From Hemileia vastatrix (taxonomy: Eukaryota; Basidiomycota; Pucciniomycetes; Pucciniales; Zaghouaniaceae): a stretch of 64,000 bases of DNA. Of the stretch, positions 1-10,176 are shown piece after piece; positions within the stretch are counted from its first letter, which is position 1; every line of letters begins with the position of its first letter. The position numbers were made by a program, and so were the translations under genes. The stretch covers positions 20,699,998 through 20,763,997 of the forward strand of contig JASXTE010000017.1 of the NCBI GenBank assembly GCA_030280995.1, given 5' to 3'. Below the pieces are notes generated by a model. The model was given only the letters and a program-made list of their open reading frames with translations, was not told where the DNA came from and did not search any database.

Positions 1-232
1 TGCTTTTATCACATAATCATTCTCTTTATTTTATACCATTCCTTTTGAGTTCAAGTTGCATATAAAAATATAATTTATGCATATTATAATTCCATAAAGT
101 CTAAATATTTCTTATTCTTAATTTTTGTGATATTTCTCCTTAAATCAACTTTGATCATAAAGTTTTGGAGCTCAACAATTTATCCTTCCTCTTTGTTTAA
201 TTTAATTGAACACTTTCTTAATCTAATTATTT

Positions 233-1354
233 ATGAACCCTAGTAGCTCTTACTTTCCTCATGGAAACCTGCCCACAAACACAAGAACACTTAATAGAAT
301 TTTTAATGAGACTTTGCCTCCATTCAATTCTCACTTTTGTAGATCTATACACAATTTTTGTCGTTCACTTTTGGATATGTCACCAGAATCAAATGGATGG
401 AAACAAAACCCTACTGAAGAGCAATTAGAAAGATTTTCATCATTTGACATGAATTCTTGCAACATTGCCTTTGAACTACCTCATCCAGAATAAAATTCAG
501 TGGTTTCGGAAAAGTTTCCACCAATTTTCCGTGAATCTTTTATTGAGCACCTTCGCATGTGTGGTTTCCCAGGATCAACTTTCGCTTGGAACCTAGATTG
601 GTTTGACAAATGGAACCAGGTCTTGGCAAATATTCTCATTAAACACTGGGACAATGCCTTAAAAACCAATAATTTGATTGCATATCCAATTGACTCAACT
701 AAAATTAGCTTCTCAAATCAAATAGGAGTTCTTCACCGTTAGTTTTTAGGTCATGCTGATAGATTAAGACTTGGGAAGGATTCTCATAGCTCTCAAGAAA
801 TAATCAAAGTGAGAAAGCATAAATATAGAATAAAAAAAAAAGTATTAAAATCCCTTTTTTTTCAACCGTTTTTATTTATGACCTTTATTTCAAATAACAA
901 AGATTCTTAGAATTCAGTTAACCGAACTAAACTTCTTAAACAACTTCCACATTCTGAAACTTATCACAACCTTTTCACAAACATCAAGTGTTGTTCAGAC
1001 ACCGAAATTGATAATGATGGATCGTTAAGACGTATCTTAATGTAATGGAGGTCTGAAGATTTTTCTAAAGTTGCACAATATCTTGACCAACAACACTTTG
1101 ATATTCGAGATAATTCAACCTACTCTGGAAGTGTGCTAAAGGACTTGGCCTTGTACAAAAGAATCAGTTTGGTTTCAACATTATCCCCTAACCTTAATCC
1201 TTCTCATGTCCCCCGGGGTTTGCCGAATGACTGTTATTCTCCCTTATATCTTGCATCTCTAAATCCTCAACAACTCAGACTTTTAAATCCTCAAAATCCC
1301 ATAAATTTACCTGCTCTCCTTGAAATTCTTTCTTTCTCTAATGTGAGTGATTGA
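233..1354 (+). pseudogene. Uncharacterised fungal protein, decayed by nonsense codons
   Basis: One reading frame runs from the ATG at 233 to the TGA at 1352-1354 and keeps protein-like composition throughout. It is broken by in-frame stops at 491 (TAA), 740 (TAG), 908 (TAG) and 1043 (TAA), with no frameshift needed. Most of the stops are one C-to-T step from CAA or CAG. The last part (from about 1133) reads as a soluble protein ending in a Leu/Pro-rich tail (QQLRLLNPQNPINLPALLEI). I recall similar tails in uncharacterised rust-fungus proteins, but I cannot name a family and propose no function. An intron could hide one stop but not all four. It lies tail-to-tail with the SNF2 remnant; the two stop codons are about 130 bp apart. 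Confidence 0.55.
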
Positions 1355-1486
1355 CAAACTCCCTTAATAATAGGTTTGCACACTCATACTCCTCATTTCC
1401 ACTGTTTGGGACACTTAGCCTTGAAAACAAAAACATAATTTTAATGATTACTATTATCATTAAAATATATAGAAATGAAATTTGGC

Positions 1487-3766
1487 TTAAATTGTTAGCT
1501 CCATTTTTTCCCTTTGAATCTTATACATGCTGAATCCTATACTTCCTTGTACAAAATAATTCAAAACATTTACTTCATTTTGCTGCCCCATTCTATACAG
1601 CCAATCAACAGCCTGTTGCTCAACTGCTGGATTCCAATTTGGCTCCTATTTCAACATTGAACATATAAAAAATTTAATATTTTTGTTCTTAATATGAAAT
1701 AAAAGACATTGAGCTCACCATTATATATACATTTTGCGAACACCTGAGATCTATACCCACTCCTGCAGCCTGAATTGTTCCAACCAAAACTTGGCAATTT
1801 TTATTAAAATGGAATTCATGCATATTTTTGTCTTGCTTTGTCCTGCTGAGTTCACCCGTAAGCTGGGTATACCTAATATTGTGGTCATCTAAAGCCATTT
1901 TTATTCTATTTTGAAATATTAGAAAATTGTTTTCAATAAGCCAACACAATTTTGTAAAACAATTCATTATAGAATCACTTACATCTGCAAAAAGTCTGCA
2001 AAGTTGGAGAATATAACAGCTTTTGGAAAATTTATATCCCTTTCACCAGACAAAAAGTTTTTTAAGTGGCCTATAAGATGACAAATCTTTGCGGAATGCT
2101 TCCAGGTGAAATCAAAAGCTGGAGTTTCATCCAGATTTTTGTAGATTGGATGGTTGCAGAATTTTCTTAAAATCATCAGCTCTCTTAGAAACTCAGATGA
2201 GTCCCAAGGGAATTCAGTGCTTCTGGAGGGCCCATATCGCTCAGTGAATCCTTCTTGAAGCACATCAAGTTTAGAACTCCATGGATATGCTAATTGAACC
2301 GATATCCCCCTTTGAATCTTTTTTGGAAGAGACAAAATTGCATCCTTTGTTCTACGTAGGCTTATGACTTTCATTAAGTGATTGATTGATTTAATAGAAT
2401 TAGCCTTTCCTTTTTGCAAACCTGGAAAAAGGAAATTCTTCCATAACCAGTCTTCTTGCCACTTTTCGATTCTAAGAAAAAATATGAGACTTTGAAGGTC
2501 AGTGGGCCTTTTCTGAAGTGGAGTTCCAGTCAAGCATAGTCGGTTTTGGGATTCCAAGTCAAATATTGTTTGAGCCCTCTGCGAGTAAGGATTTTTAATG
2601 TAACTAAAAGAATATTTATGAAAATTGATTATAAAAATTAAGTTTTAAGTTTTAGATATAGAAATGGGCACTAACTGAGCTTCTTCTAAAACAACTCTAT
2701 ACCAAAAGAGCTTTTGAGTCACCGGTATCTTTTTTTAGCTTTGATTTTTTGACATCGTTGGGCTAGCTATTTCATAGGTCGTTAAAACAATAGCAGTGTC
2801 CTGTAGCTCATTGACATTAGTATTTTGACAATCCTTCCCATAAATAACCTTGAAAGGAAGCGCATTATCTTCAAAGTGCACACTTATTTCATTGATCCAA
2901 TTTGATAGTGTTGCCAGAGGGCATATAATCAGTGTGGCTGAACTCCGATTAATACCTTCTTGATTTTCTGATACCTGGAATTGTCTTGCTTCACCTTGAG
3001 TTGCACTTATAAGAGAAAGAGTTGAAAGTGTCTTTCCCAAACCCATATCATCAGCAAGTATTGACCCGTTTCCTTCAGGCGTTAATTGATTGTTAGGAAA
3101 CTGATCTTTATAGTCATCGAATCCAGTTCTAAGCCAATGGTTGTCCTGGTGCCTCCACATGATATCCAACTTTTCCTTTAACATTTGTTCATTGTCAATC
3201 ATAAAATTTATTGCTTGAAGTTGATGTGTTTTGAGAACTGTTTTGATTCCTCGGATAAGTTGATCAGCTTTCCAATCTTGAGTACTCTGAGATATTTGGA
3301 AAGAGCCTTCAAAAATTACATGCAGGATATTAAAAAAGATAGTGGAGTCGTAGTTCAGGATTGGACATAAATCTATTTGTGCAGAAGAAAATGCTTCTTT
3401 AGCAAGACTGATTAGTGTACTTGAAGAAAAGAGGCATCCCCAAAGTTGATACTGATTACCAAAAACTGGAACCAAGTAAGCATGAAAATAGAAAGGCTTC
3501 ATAGGATTCAAGGCACTTCTTTGGTTTAAATGGTGAGATCCAGAGCCAATGTCACCCAATAGTGGTCCAATGTGCTGACTCTGCACTTGAGAAAGATTAC
3601 CAACAAGGGTTGGTTTTCTTTCTTCAAATAGTCCAAAAATATGAACATTCGAATGGCCTCGCTGTAAAATCGTGGGGGTCGGTGAGTTTTGATATCTTGA
3701 AATTACATTCATATAAATTTGATCGATTGTTATTGAGAACTGTCCAACACATCTGAGACTTGACAT
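1487..3766 (-). pseudogene. SNF2-family (Rad5/Rad16-like) DNA helicase, degenerate four-exon copy
   Basis: SNF2 ATPases translocate on DNA in chromatin remodelling and repair. Four exons can be assembled: 3766-2676, 2578-1983, 1905-1720 and 1645-1487. Introns 2 and 3 (donors GTAAGT and GTGAGC) join in frame; intron 1 (GTTAGT donor) also joins if AG at 2578-2577 is the acceptor. Motif I is DDMGLGKT (about residue 241), motif III LTGTPLQ, then SLRRTK, and motif V GTIQAAGVGIDL. Motif VI in the last exon reads QAVDWLYRMGQ. Three defects suggest it is dead: an in-frame TAA at 2735-2737, a DEAH box reading EEAQ next to intron 1, and Trp (codon 1601-1603) for the first arginine of motif VI, one C-to-T step from CGG. 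No RING or HIRAN domain is visible. The predicted length is about 680 residues, shorter than Rad5. It probably belongs to an amplified family. Confidence 0.75.
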
Positions 3767-4618
3767 ATTAAGTAAGAATAGTATCTGAAGATAGTGGTTG
3801 TTAAAAGATGAATTGAAGCAAAAAATGAAGAATCAGTTTTGAATAAAACGACAAAATAACTTTTTAGCATATGCTATGCTAAGCTCATAATTCTTTCACA
3901 TGTACTATTATTATCTTTTTAATAAATATTGGAAGTAAATCAATGATAACTGAAATGAATAATATGGCTTAAAAATAAATTTTGAGCCTATAGAGTAAAT
4001 TTTGGTTTGTGGAGGAAGAAAAATTTTCTCAATAAAAATGTGCTTTATTGTTACATTATAATCACAAAATAGAATAATTTCACTCTTATTACACTTATTT
4101 ATGTTTCTGATAATAGTAAAATGCTTTAGATGTCAGTTCAAAATCCAAATTGAAACTACTACCTAGAACAATGTCTTGATACTAACATACTTTTTGTAAG
4201 TCTTTGGAAAGACACTTATGGTGATCTCAATAATATTAAAATTGATTTGAATTGTATGTTTTATCAAATATCTATGTAGTCTAGTGTAATAATTGAGATA
4301 CTACAGTTTAACCTTCTGTTACCAACTTGGCAAGAAAATATATGTAGATATTCTTAGAATGAATATCAAATTTTGCTTTCCACAAGATGGGAAAGTGAAT
4401 ATTATGATATGTTAAGTGATATGTTCAAGCTTTGCTCAATCTGTGCTCAGCTCAAAATCAAAGTAATCACCAAGCTCCAAGAAACCTGTGATTGAGTTTG
4501 GTTGAACCTAGGTCTAACTGATTACCAAATCTTTGTCCAATTAATTTAAATCTGGTTTCACAATGAACTCCCAACAGCCTTCCAAGAGCTTTCCAACCAC
4601 TTCCCAACATTTTTAAAT
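3767..4618. other. AT-rich intergenic stretch without a gene
   Basis: It lies upstream of the SNF2 remnant. No coding signal, LTR terminus or tandem repeat is visible. The last 200 bp (CTCAGCTC- and GAACTCCCAAC-like words) may belong to the interior of the DNA-transposon-like repeat ending at 4661. Confidence 0.5.
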
Positions 4619-4661
4619 GAGGGGTATTGCTAGCAATACCCCCCCCAAATTTTCTGTGGTG
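4619..4661 (-). repeat. Single terminus of a CACTA-type element
   Basis: Read on the minus strand it begins CACCACAGAAAATTTGGGGG and continues into TTGCTAGCAA flanked by runs of G and C. This matches the terminal inverted repeat of the complete element at 14454-14714 and the terminus at 58999. The partner terminus was not found upstream, so the element is truncated or longer than expected. Confidence 0.5.
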
Positions 4662-4940
4662 AAAATTGTTTCAATCAACTATTTTTTTTTCTCTTTCTTC
4701 TTACTTACTTCTTTTTTTGAAAAAAAAAACTTAAACTCCTTTAACCAAATATTTTTTTTTATTTTTTTTTCTTTCTTCTCTCATTCAAACATCTTCTTTA
4801 AAAATTTAAAACAAAATTTCTATTTAATTTTTTTTTCTCTGTCTTTTCTTTTTTCTTATTTCTCTCAAAATCTTATAAAAATAAATATTAAAATTCTAAA
4901 TAAAACAACAAAATAAAATAACTAAATACAAACTGTTTCT
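4662..4940. repeat. Pyrimidine-rich low-complexity tract
   Basis: Runs of T and TTC/TTCTT dominate. The open frame here is only the low-complexity reading of that tract and is not proposed as a gene. Confidence 0.6.
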
Positions 4941-5341
4941 ACATTTCTTTTTCTTCTTTTCTCTTTTATCTTCTCCCAAACCAATCCCTTCATCTTCTCC
5001 AAAATTTCACTTATCTCCTTTCTACATTTTTCAAAATTCTCCCCCTCTCCTACCGGAATCAATTCCCCAAGTTCCAGTAGCTCCTAGGCTACATTGATGG
5101 AAGCAGCATCCACAATATTATCAATTTTGCCGCTTAAGTCTTCAAGAAATTTGGCTCATCGAACCTGATGAGGCTTCTTCAACCATACCTGATCAAGGGT
5201 TTCTTCGTGTTCCTCCCTCGAGGTAACTGCCAGTAATCTATCTTTGACCGACACTGCCACTTCCACAGCAGTGGGTTCCACAAGGGTCGCTTTCACATTT
5301 GAAGCTTCCGCCGTAGGGACTTCGATGATGACATCTGAATT

Positions 5342-5395
5342 CTAAAACAAGACCATCAGTACCTAAATTTCTAAAATATCAGGGAATAAACTTAC
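5342..5395 (-). other. Conserved intron in the left Zn2Cys6-like gene
   Basis: The donor is GTAAGT after a Lys codon and the acceptor is TTTTAG before AATTCAGA. The right copy has an intron at the same codon with the same borders (about 63534-63598). This supports minus-strand transcription and splicing of the ancestor. Confidence 0.65.
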
Positions 5396-5661
5396 TTTGA
5401 AAATAGGGTCAGCCTCCAAAAATAATTTTGGAGTGACCTCCACCGCCACATCCCTCTCCTCTTTGTCATCTTCAATGACCACCCGTCGTTTTTTCAGGGT
5501 CCACCTCGAGATGGGAATCTCCTCTTCCTCCTCGACCAACTTGTCGACTTCCTCTTCCACTCCTTGCTTTTTACTTGCAGCCCGAGTCACCCATGTTGCC
5601 ACATCATCCTCAACCTCCTCCTCACTCTCCCCCACCGATTGATTGTCCCCAATTGAGACGT

Positions 5662-6750
5662 TGTGGTAGCCTAAATTTTAGTATGGCACCTAAGTACGTA
5701 AATGGAGTTATTACGGCATGCAAGATTGGCGTTATTATTTTTTTTATATAAAAGGGTTTTATTTAATTTATTTGAGTTTTAAATATGAAGAAATTGGTCA
5801 CGAGCGAATGCCTACACAAAAAAAATTTATTTTACAGAGAAGACTTATTTTTACTGTCTGAAAAATTTATCAGTATCAAGTCGAGTCACTCAAGAACCTT
5901 GGGAAATTTTCCCAGAATTTTTACTATTTTTCTTATATTTTTAAATGAATTTTAAAGTTTTATAGAAATATTTACGTTTTCAGAAATTACTTAATTTCGA
6001 TGAATTTTCAAGGGGTAATTAGAGCTGCGCAGACTACGAAAATTAGTTTAGTATGTAAAAGGGAAGTAGCTCTATTATGTGTAATTTTTCTAGATTTTTT
6101 ATTATAGTTTGTCCAGAAGTCTGGACGGACTCCGTACGGACTACGTACGGGCTCCGGATTGACTCTGGGAGAGCTCTGAAGGGGAAAACTTAGGCACATG
6201 ACTAGGAATACTTAAGCGCCTCTCAAACTCGAAATTGAGAGGGGGGACACATCATACAGCTTAATCATTAACCACCACGGTCTAATTTTTTTTATTACTC
6301 AACAAATTAAATAAATTTGTAATACCCTTATAACTTTATATTTTATATATAACATTTTAGAAATACTACTCAACAATTTAAATCACACTTCATACAGGGT
6401 ATCGTTAGAAAGGTCTTCATCACTGGGACTTGATTATTGCTGTCTCATAAAAATTTAAATTATTATAAAAATATAAAAGTCAATCTTTTCAGATCTTTCA
6501 CTGGTACACCTTAATTGTTGTTATCAGTATTTCTTTTCTCAACAGCTACAATCGTTAAATCTCAATAAGCGTTAAATATTTTAGAGTTTCATTATTTTTA
6601 TCAATCAGATTCAAGTAGACTGGTTAGCTTAGTGATTTAGAATTCCCATTTTGTTATTTTTATTGGAAGGATGGGGTTTTCAGCTAAATTCACATATCTC
6701 CTCCGGATTCTGCTTACAGCAAGGCGACTGTAAGAGTTTACCTTACCATA
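5662..6750 (+). mobile_element. Solo LTR of a Gypsy element
   Basis: It starts TGTGGTAGCC and ends near CTTACCATA. It is flanked by ACGT on both sides (5658-5661 and 6751-6754), which fits a 4-5 bp target duplication. Its right part (TTTCACTGGTACACC, AGCAAGGCRAC, GAGTTTACC) matches the end of the E5 LTR before 30222. Removing it rejoins the left Zn2Cys6-like gene in line with its sister copy. It is probably the product of recombination between the LTRs of a once complete element. Confidence 0.7.
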
Positions 6751-7244
6751 ACGTCCCAAATGTCTTCAACTAATTTCTTCATCTTAGGGATTACCCAGTA
6801 TTTTTTTTTAGTAAAACAACTCTCGATATCGGCATTCTTCGACAAGGCGTCACACGCCACCCTTCTCCATCGGTGAAATTCACACTTCTGGCGAGGCCCT
6901 TGTGTAGCCGTGCTTTCCACGCAAAAATATCCCATCGACTCGCAGGCCGTGCAAATCTTGGTAAACTGTCGGGTAACGATACCCCCATCCGCTTAAGGGT
7001 GTGGAGGCGTGGGAGTTGGTGTGGGGAAATCTGTCATAGTGAGTTAAAAAAATAATAATAATAATTAAATAAAGAGGAAGGGAAATTAGCGTGGGAAGTA
7101 TGTCTTACGCTCAACAGAGCTTGCATTCTTATACCCGGGCATCTGTTACGCGCCACGTGACACTCGAGGAAAAAGTAGCTCATTAAATCAATAATTAAAG
7201 GTTCAAATCCATACTCGAAGCGCAGAAAGCAATTCTCCATAGCA

Positions 7245-7949
7245 ACTGTGACTTTCCTTTGTGTAATTGCTATCCAACCGCGCTAGTCTAAACTCTAAAT
7301 CTAAATTAGTCAATATCTCAATAGTGTGTCTCAGTCTTTTCTTCAATAGGCGACGCACAGCGCAATAGTCAATGTAATAGTGCACTAAAAGGTTTATTAA
7401 ATGTCTGTGAATTATTAAAAGGGGTAGTGAGCATGGACGGAATAGATAGTAGAGGATTAAGGGGTTAACGGATGTTAGTGAGGAGGGTCCAGGTGTAATG
7501 GATATATTTTAATTGTCTGTGGTGTGCTGAATAGTGGATGGGTATGAGGTCAATGCAAGGAGGAGTAAAGGATATAAAAAGGGTTGGGTTTTTGGTTTGA
7601 TATTCCTTAGAATTAAATTATAAAATGTATTTATATTTAATAGTGGTAAAATTTTTTAAGTTAAATCATTATTAGTGTATCTTTCTTTATTTTCTCAATA
7701 ATCATTTTTAAATCGTAAATCTTTGATTGTTGAGTTTCCAACCCTTTGTGAGATTTTAGGAATTTTAATATTACCTTTAAATTATATTGGAATTCTTCTC
7801 AAACATATCTTGAAGAAGTATTTCTTCCTTCAAGCTATTGTCAAATCACTTCCTCGAATCATTCCTCTGTGCTTCGAAGAGGTCTCTAAACTCCTAATCT
7901 CACTTACTGGAACATCCTTGACCTTGTGCGTAGGTCATCCGGTGACATG
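7245..7949 (+). repeat. LTR-like segment with TATA box, left copy
   Basis: It matches, in opposite orientation, 62077-62770. It contains GGATATAAAAAGGG at about 7571-7584 and ends abruptly at GGTGACA (7949), where E1 gag begins. The right copy ends at the same base. Position and orientation mirror the 3' LTR of E0 (28612-29241), which also follows minus-strand Zn2Cys6-like genes. I therefore read it as a 3' LTR; the 5' border is uncertain. Confidence 0.5.
7571..7584 (+). promoter_or_regulatory. TATA-box-like promoter core
   Basis: GGATATAAAAAGGG is preserved in the right copy (minus strand, about 62445-62460) and resembles ATATAAAAAGGG in the E0 3' LTR near 28792. It would drive transcription away from the Zn2Cys6-like gene. 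Confidence 0.45.
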
Positions 7950-8995
7950 TCCAAATCAACAGGAGCCTGCCCCTCACTGAGCTTCACAAATGAACCATCA
8001 GGGAACTTTAAAACCCTGCCATCAAATTCCACCATTCCTTCAGACACATCTCTGTTCAATGCCCAACAATCATTAAACCTGTGCCCCCTCCTGCTGCAAT
8101 AAGATCAGACCCAAAGATCACTCCTACCAGCCCTCCTATCAAAATCTCTAGGCTGAGAAGGTGCCTTATTGACCTTCTTAGCCTCCTGAACAAAAATATG
8201 CAGCTGCTTTGTAAGATCAGCCAACTGCTCCACCAATGGGTCCCTCTCCTGTTTGGGAAACTGCACCATATTCTTCTCCTTGTTGTTCACTCAAACCTCC
8301 TCTTTAGCCAAAGCCTCACTGACTTTGCTGACATACTTGTCACAGCCTTCCTGATAGGTTTCCAAAGCCAATAACTTCAAATGGGCCTCAACAGCCTCCT
8401 CCACCTTATCTTAGGCAGGCAACTTCTGGTCCTCATTAGAAAGAGTCTTCATCAATTCCTTCCTTTACAACTCCTGCAACACATCCATCCTGACATCTCT
8501 AGCCAGGGCAGACCAAAAAACATCCTTGGCAGCATTTTCATGTGCCAGCTCCTCCACTTCCACCAAATATTCCATCACAGGATCAAACTGTATCAGAAAC
8601 TTCCTGAAACTATGCAAGTTACCAACACCACCATAAGATTGCCATTCACTTACAACCTTGTTCAGATCCACCATAGTGAACCTGACACCCCATCTATCCA
8701 CCATCTCCCTACACAGCATTTTCCAATCCCTCTTCTTGTAGCCAGGCATGGTCACAATCTCCTTCTCCACTGCCTTATCACCAATGAAGAAAATAATCTG
8801 CTTCTCCATGTCCAGGTAAGAAGCACCATCCACACCAGCAGCAGTTTCATACTTCTCCAGAAACCACTTCACATCTTCCCCATTAAACTTGGTACCATCC
8901 CAAGTTTTAATCCTAACACACTCCCTAACCATCACAGCAGGAGGACCATCCCCTACACTGAAAGTCACCACATGAATAGCAGACCCAGAAGCCAT
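7950..8995 (-). pseudogene. gag: E1 Gypsy gag fragment
   Basis: Gag forms the particle and binds element RNA. The ATG is at 8995 (MASGSAI). The conserved block includes RIKTWDGTKFNGEDVKWF, FIGDKAVEKEI, DRWGVRFTMVDLNKVVSEW and EELAHENAAKDVFWSALARD. A stop at 8465 follows, then the downstream frame with the zinc knuckle region near 8090, where the first knuckle Cys codon has become TGA. The copy ends at 7950 against the LTR-like segment, so the rest of gag and all of pol are missing. It is closest to E3 gag (48254-49152). Confidence 0.8.
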
Positions 8996-9065
8996 TCTTC
9001 CAGTCCAAAACACAGAAAAGAGCCAACCAAAGAAAACAGAGATTCCAAAGAACTAGCAATTTCTA

Positions 9066-9082
9066 CCCCACATTAGGCGCCA
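9066..9082 (-). other. E1 primer binding site
   Basis: On the minus strand it reads TGGCGCCTAATGTGGGG, four bases after the LTR end. It is one change from the E3 and E4 sites and is explained by pairing with a tRNA-Lys(CUU)-like 3' end. Confidence 0.7.
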
Positions 9083-9086
9083 TAAA

Positions 9087-10176
9087 TGTAGACAATCCTA
9101 TAATACTAGCTATAGGCCTTGACCAAGGGAGTTGGAGAAAAACCAGAGAGAAAAACCCCTGTCCCTTTAAAAAAATAAGTGAGATTTACCTGCTACAGTA
9201 AATTGGTTCCTGTTTACCAAAAGCCCCTTTTCAATACACTTGACTGCTTGATCATTCAAGAAAGTAGTTCCCAGACAGACTACCAGACCAAAGAACTGAA
9301 ATGTAGACCGATTTCTACACCAGAGAAAGCAAAGATACTTGATGTAGGCTTCAAATCCACACCAGAGACAGCAATAATACTTGCTATAGCTTGCAAGACT
9401 ATAACAGAGAAAACAGTTGTCAAAGTTAAGTTAAATGAAGAAGTAACCTTGCAACAAACACAGCCAATTGTGGCCAAAAAACAGTGAAAACTGAGTGAGG
9501 AACAATAATATCACCTCCGGATGGTTGTATGATAATTAAGGTTGCCCCAAACTGTCTTATTCACTATGTACACACAGACCACTATCTAAGAGCCCATGCA
9601 CACCCACAAATTTGGTGCCTGTACCCGCCAGATTGAATAAAAACCCTCCATAACCGCTTCCTAACCTTCTAAAACAGAGGCAGGTGGGCCGCCCGACGTC
9701 GGAGGCACCGCCTGAAGCGGCAAGGCCTCCCTGAAGCCAGAAAATAAATAAAAACACCTAATCTACTTAGAAAAATTAGCTACAACTACTAAAACCTTTA
9801 AAACACGGAATTTCACTATAACATTATTGGGACATGAAATATATAGCTAAATTAAGCCTATCCAATGGTACTAAGTACTTAACCCTAAGACTTAAGGTTA
9901 GCCCGTAAAACACAAAAAACAAAATTAAACAGCTATCTATTAAATGAAAAATGAGGAAATGAACCCTTAAAACTTAGAATATGAAAAATGTCTACAAGAC
10001 ATGAAATATAGAGAAAAACTGGGGCTATCCAATGGTAGTACCCACATAGGCGCAGACCCAATATCCACGGAATAAAACCATAAAAATACCCAATTCCTCA
10101 ACAGATGTCAATTAAGACATGCACAAACAATGCCAAATCACACAACAAAGGCCCCTGCCAATGTTGGAAGACCACC
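9087..10176 (-). mobile_element. E1 5' LTR
   Basis: On the plus strand it begins TGTAGACAATCC and ends CCAATGTTGGAAGACCAC. It matches the two E3 LTRs over its full length and directly precedes a PBS and gag on the minus strand. Its outer end abuts E0 pol at 10177, so E1 inserted into E0. No matching 3' LTR is seen. Confidence 0.8.

Larger units (their letters stand above)
4941..7037 (-). pseudogene. Zn2Cys6-like acidic protein gene, left copy (LTR-interrupted)
   Basis: The ATG is at 7037. The N-terminus has the spacing C-x2-C-x6-C-x12-C-x2-H-x6-C, a GAL4-type binuclear zinc pattern with His for the fifth Cys. An acidic Glu-rich segment follows (about 5635-5396), then an intron at 5342-5395 (GTAAGT...TTTTAG), then a Glu/Lys-rich tail recognisable to about 4941. 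Zn2Cys6 domains usually bind DNA; the target here is unknown. Breaks: TAA at 6993-6995 and a solo LTR at 5662-6750. The sister copy at 62986-64000 shares the exon layout and the intron position. On the pattern of E0 and E3 it lies antisense to an LTR element whose LTR-like segment follows at about 7245-7949. Confidence 0.6.

Noticed and set aside
4617..4916. 99-residue open frame
   Set aside because: Low-complexity Phe/Ser reading of a pyrimidine tract that begins inside a transposon terminus.
5397..5642. Plus-strand Ser/Thr-rich open frame
   Set aside because: It is the antisense of the Glu-rich acidic segment of the Zn2Cys6-like gene, which is conserved on the minus strand.
8081..9076. Plus-strand frames of 97 and 231 residues
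   Set aside because: They mirror E1 gag on the opposite strand; the Gag motifs are on the minus strand.
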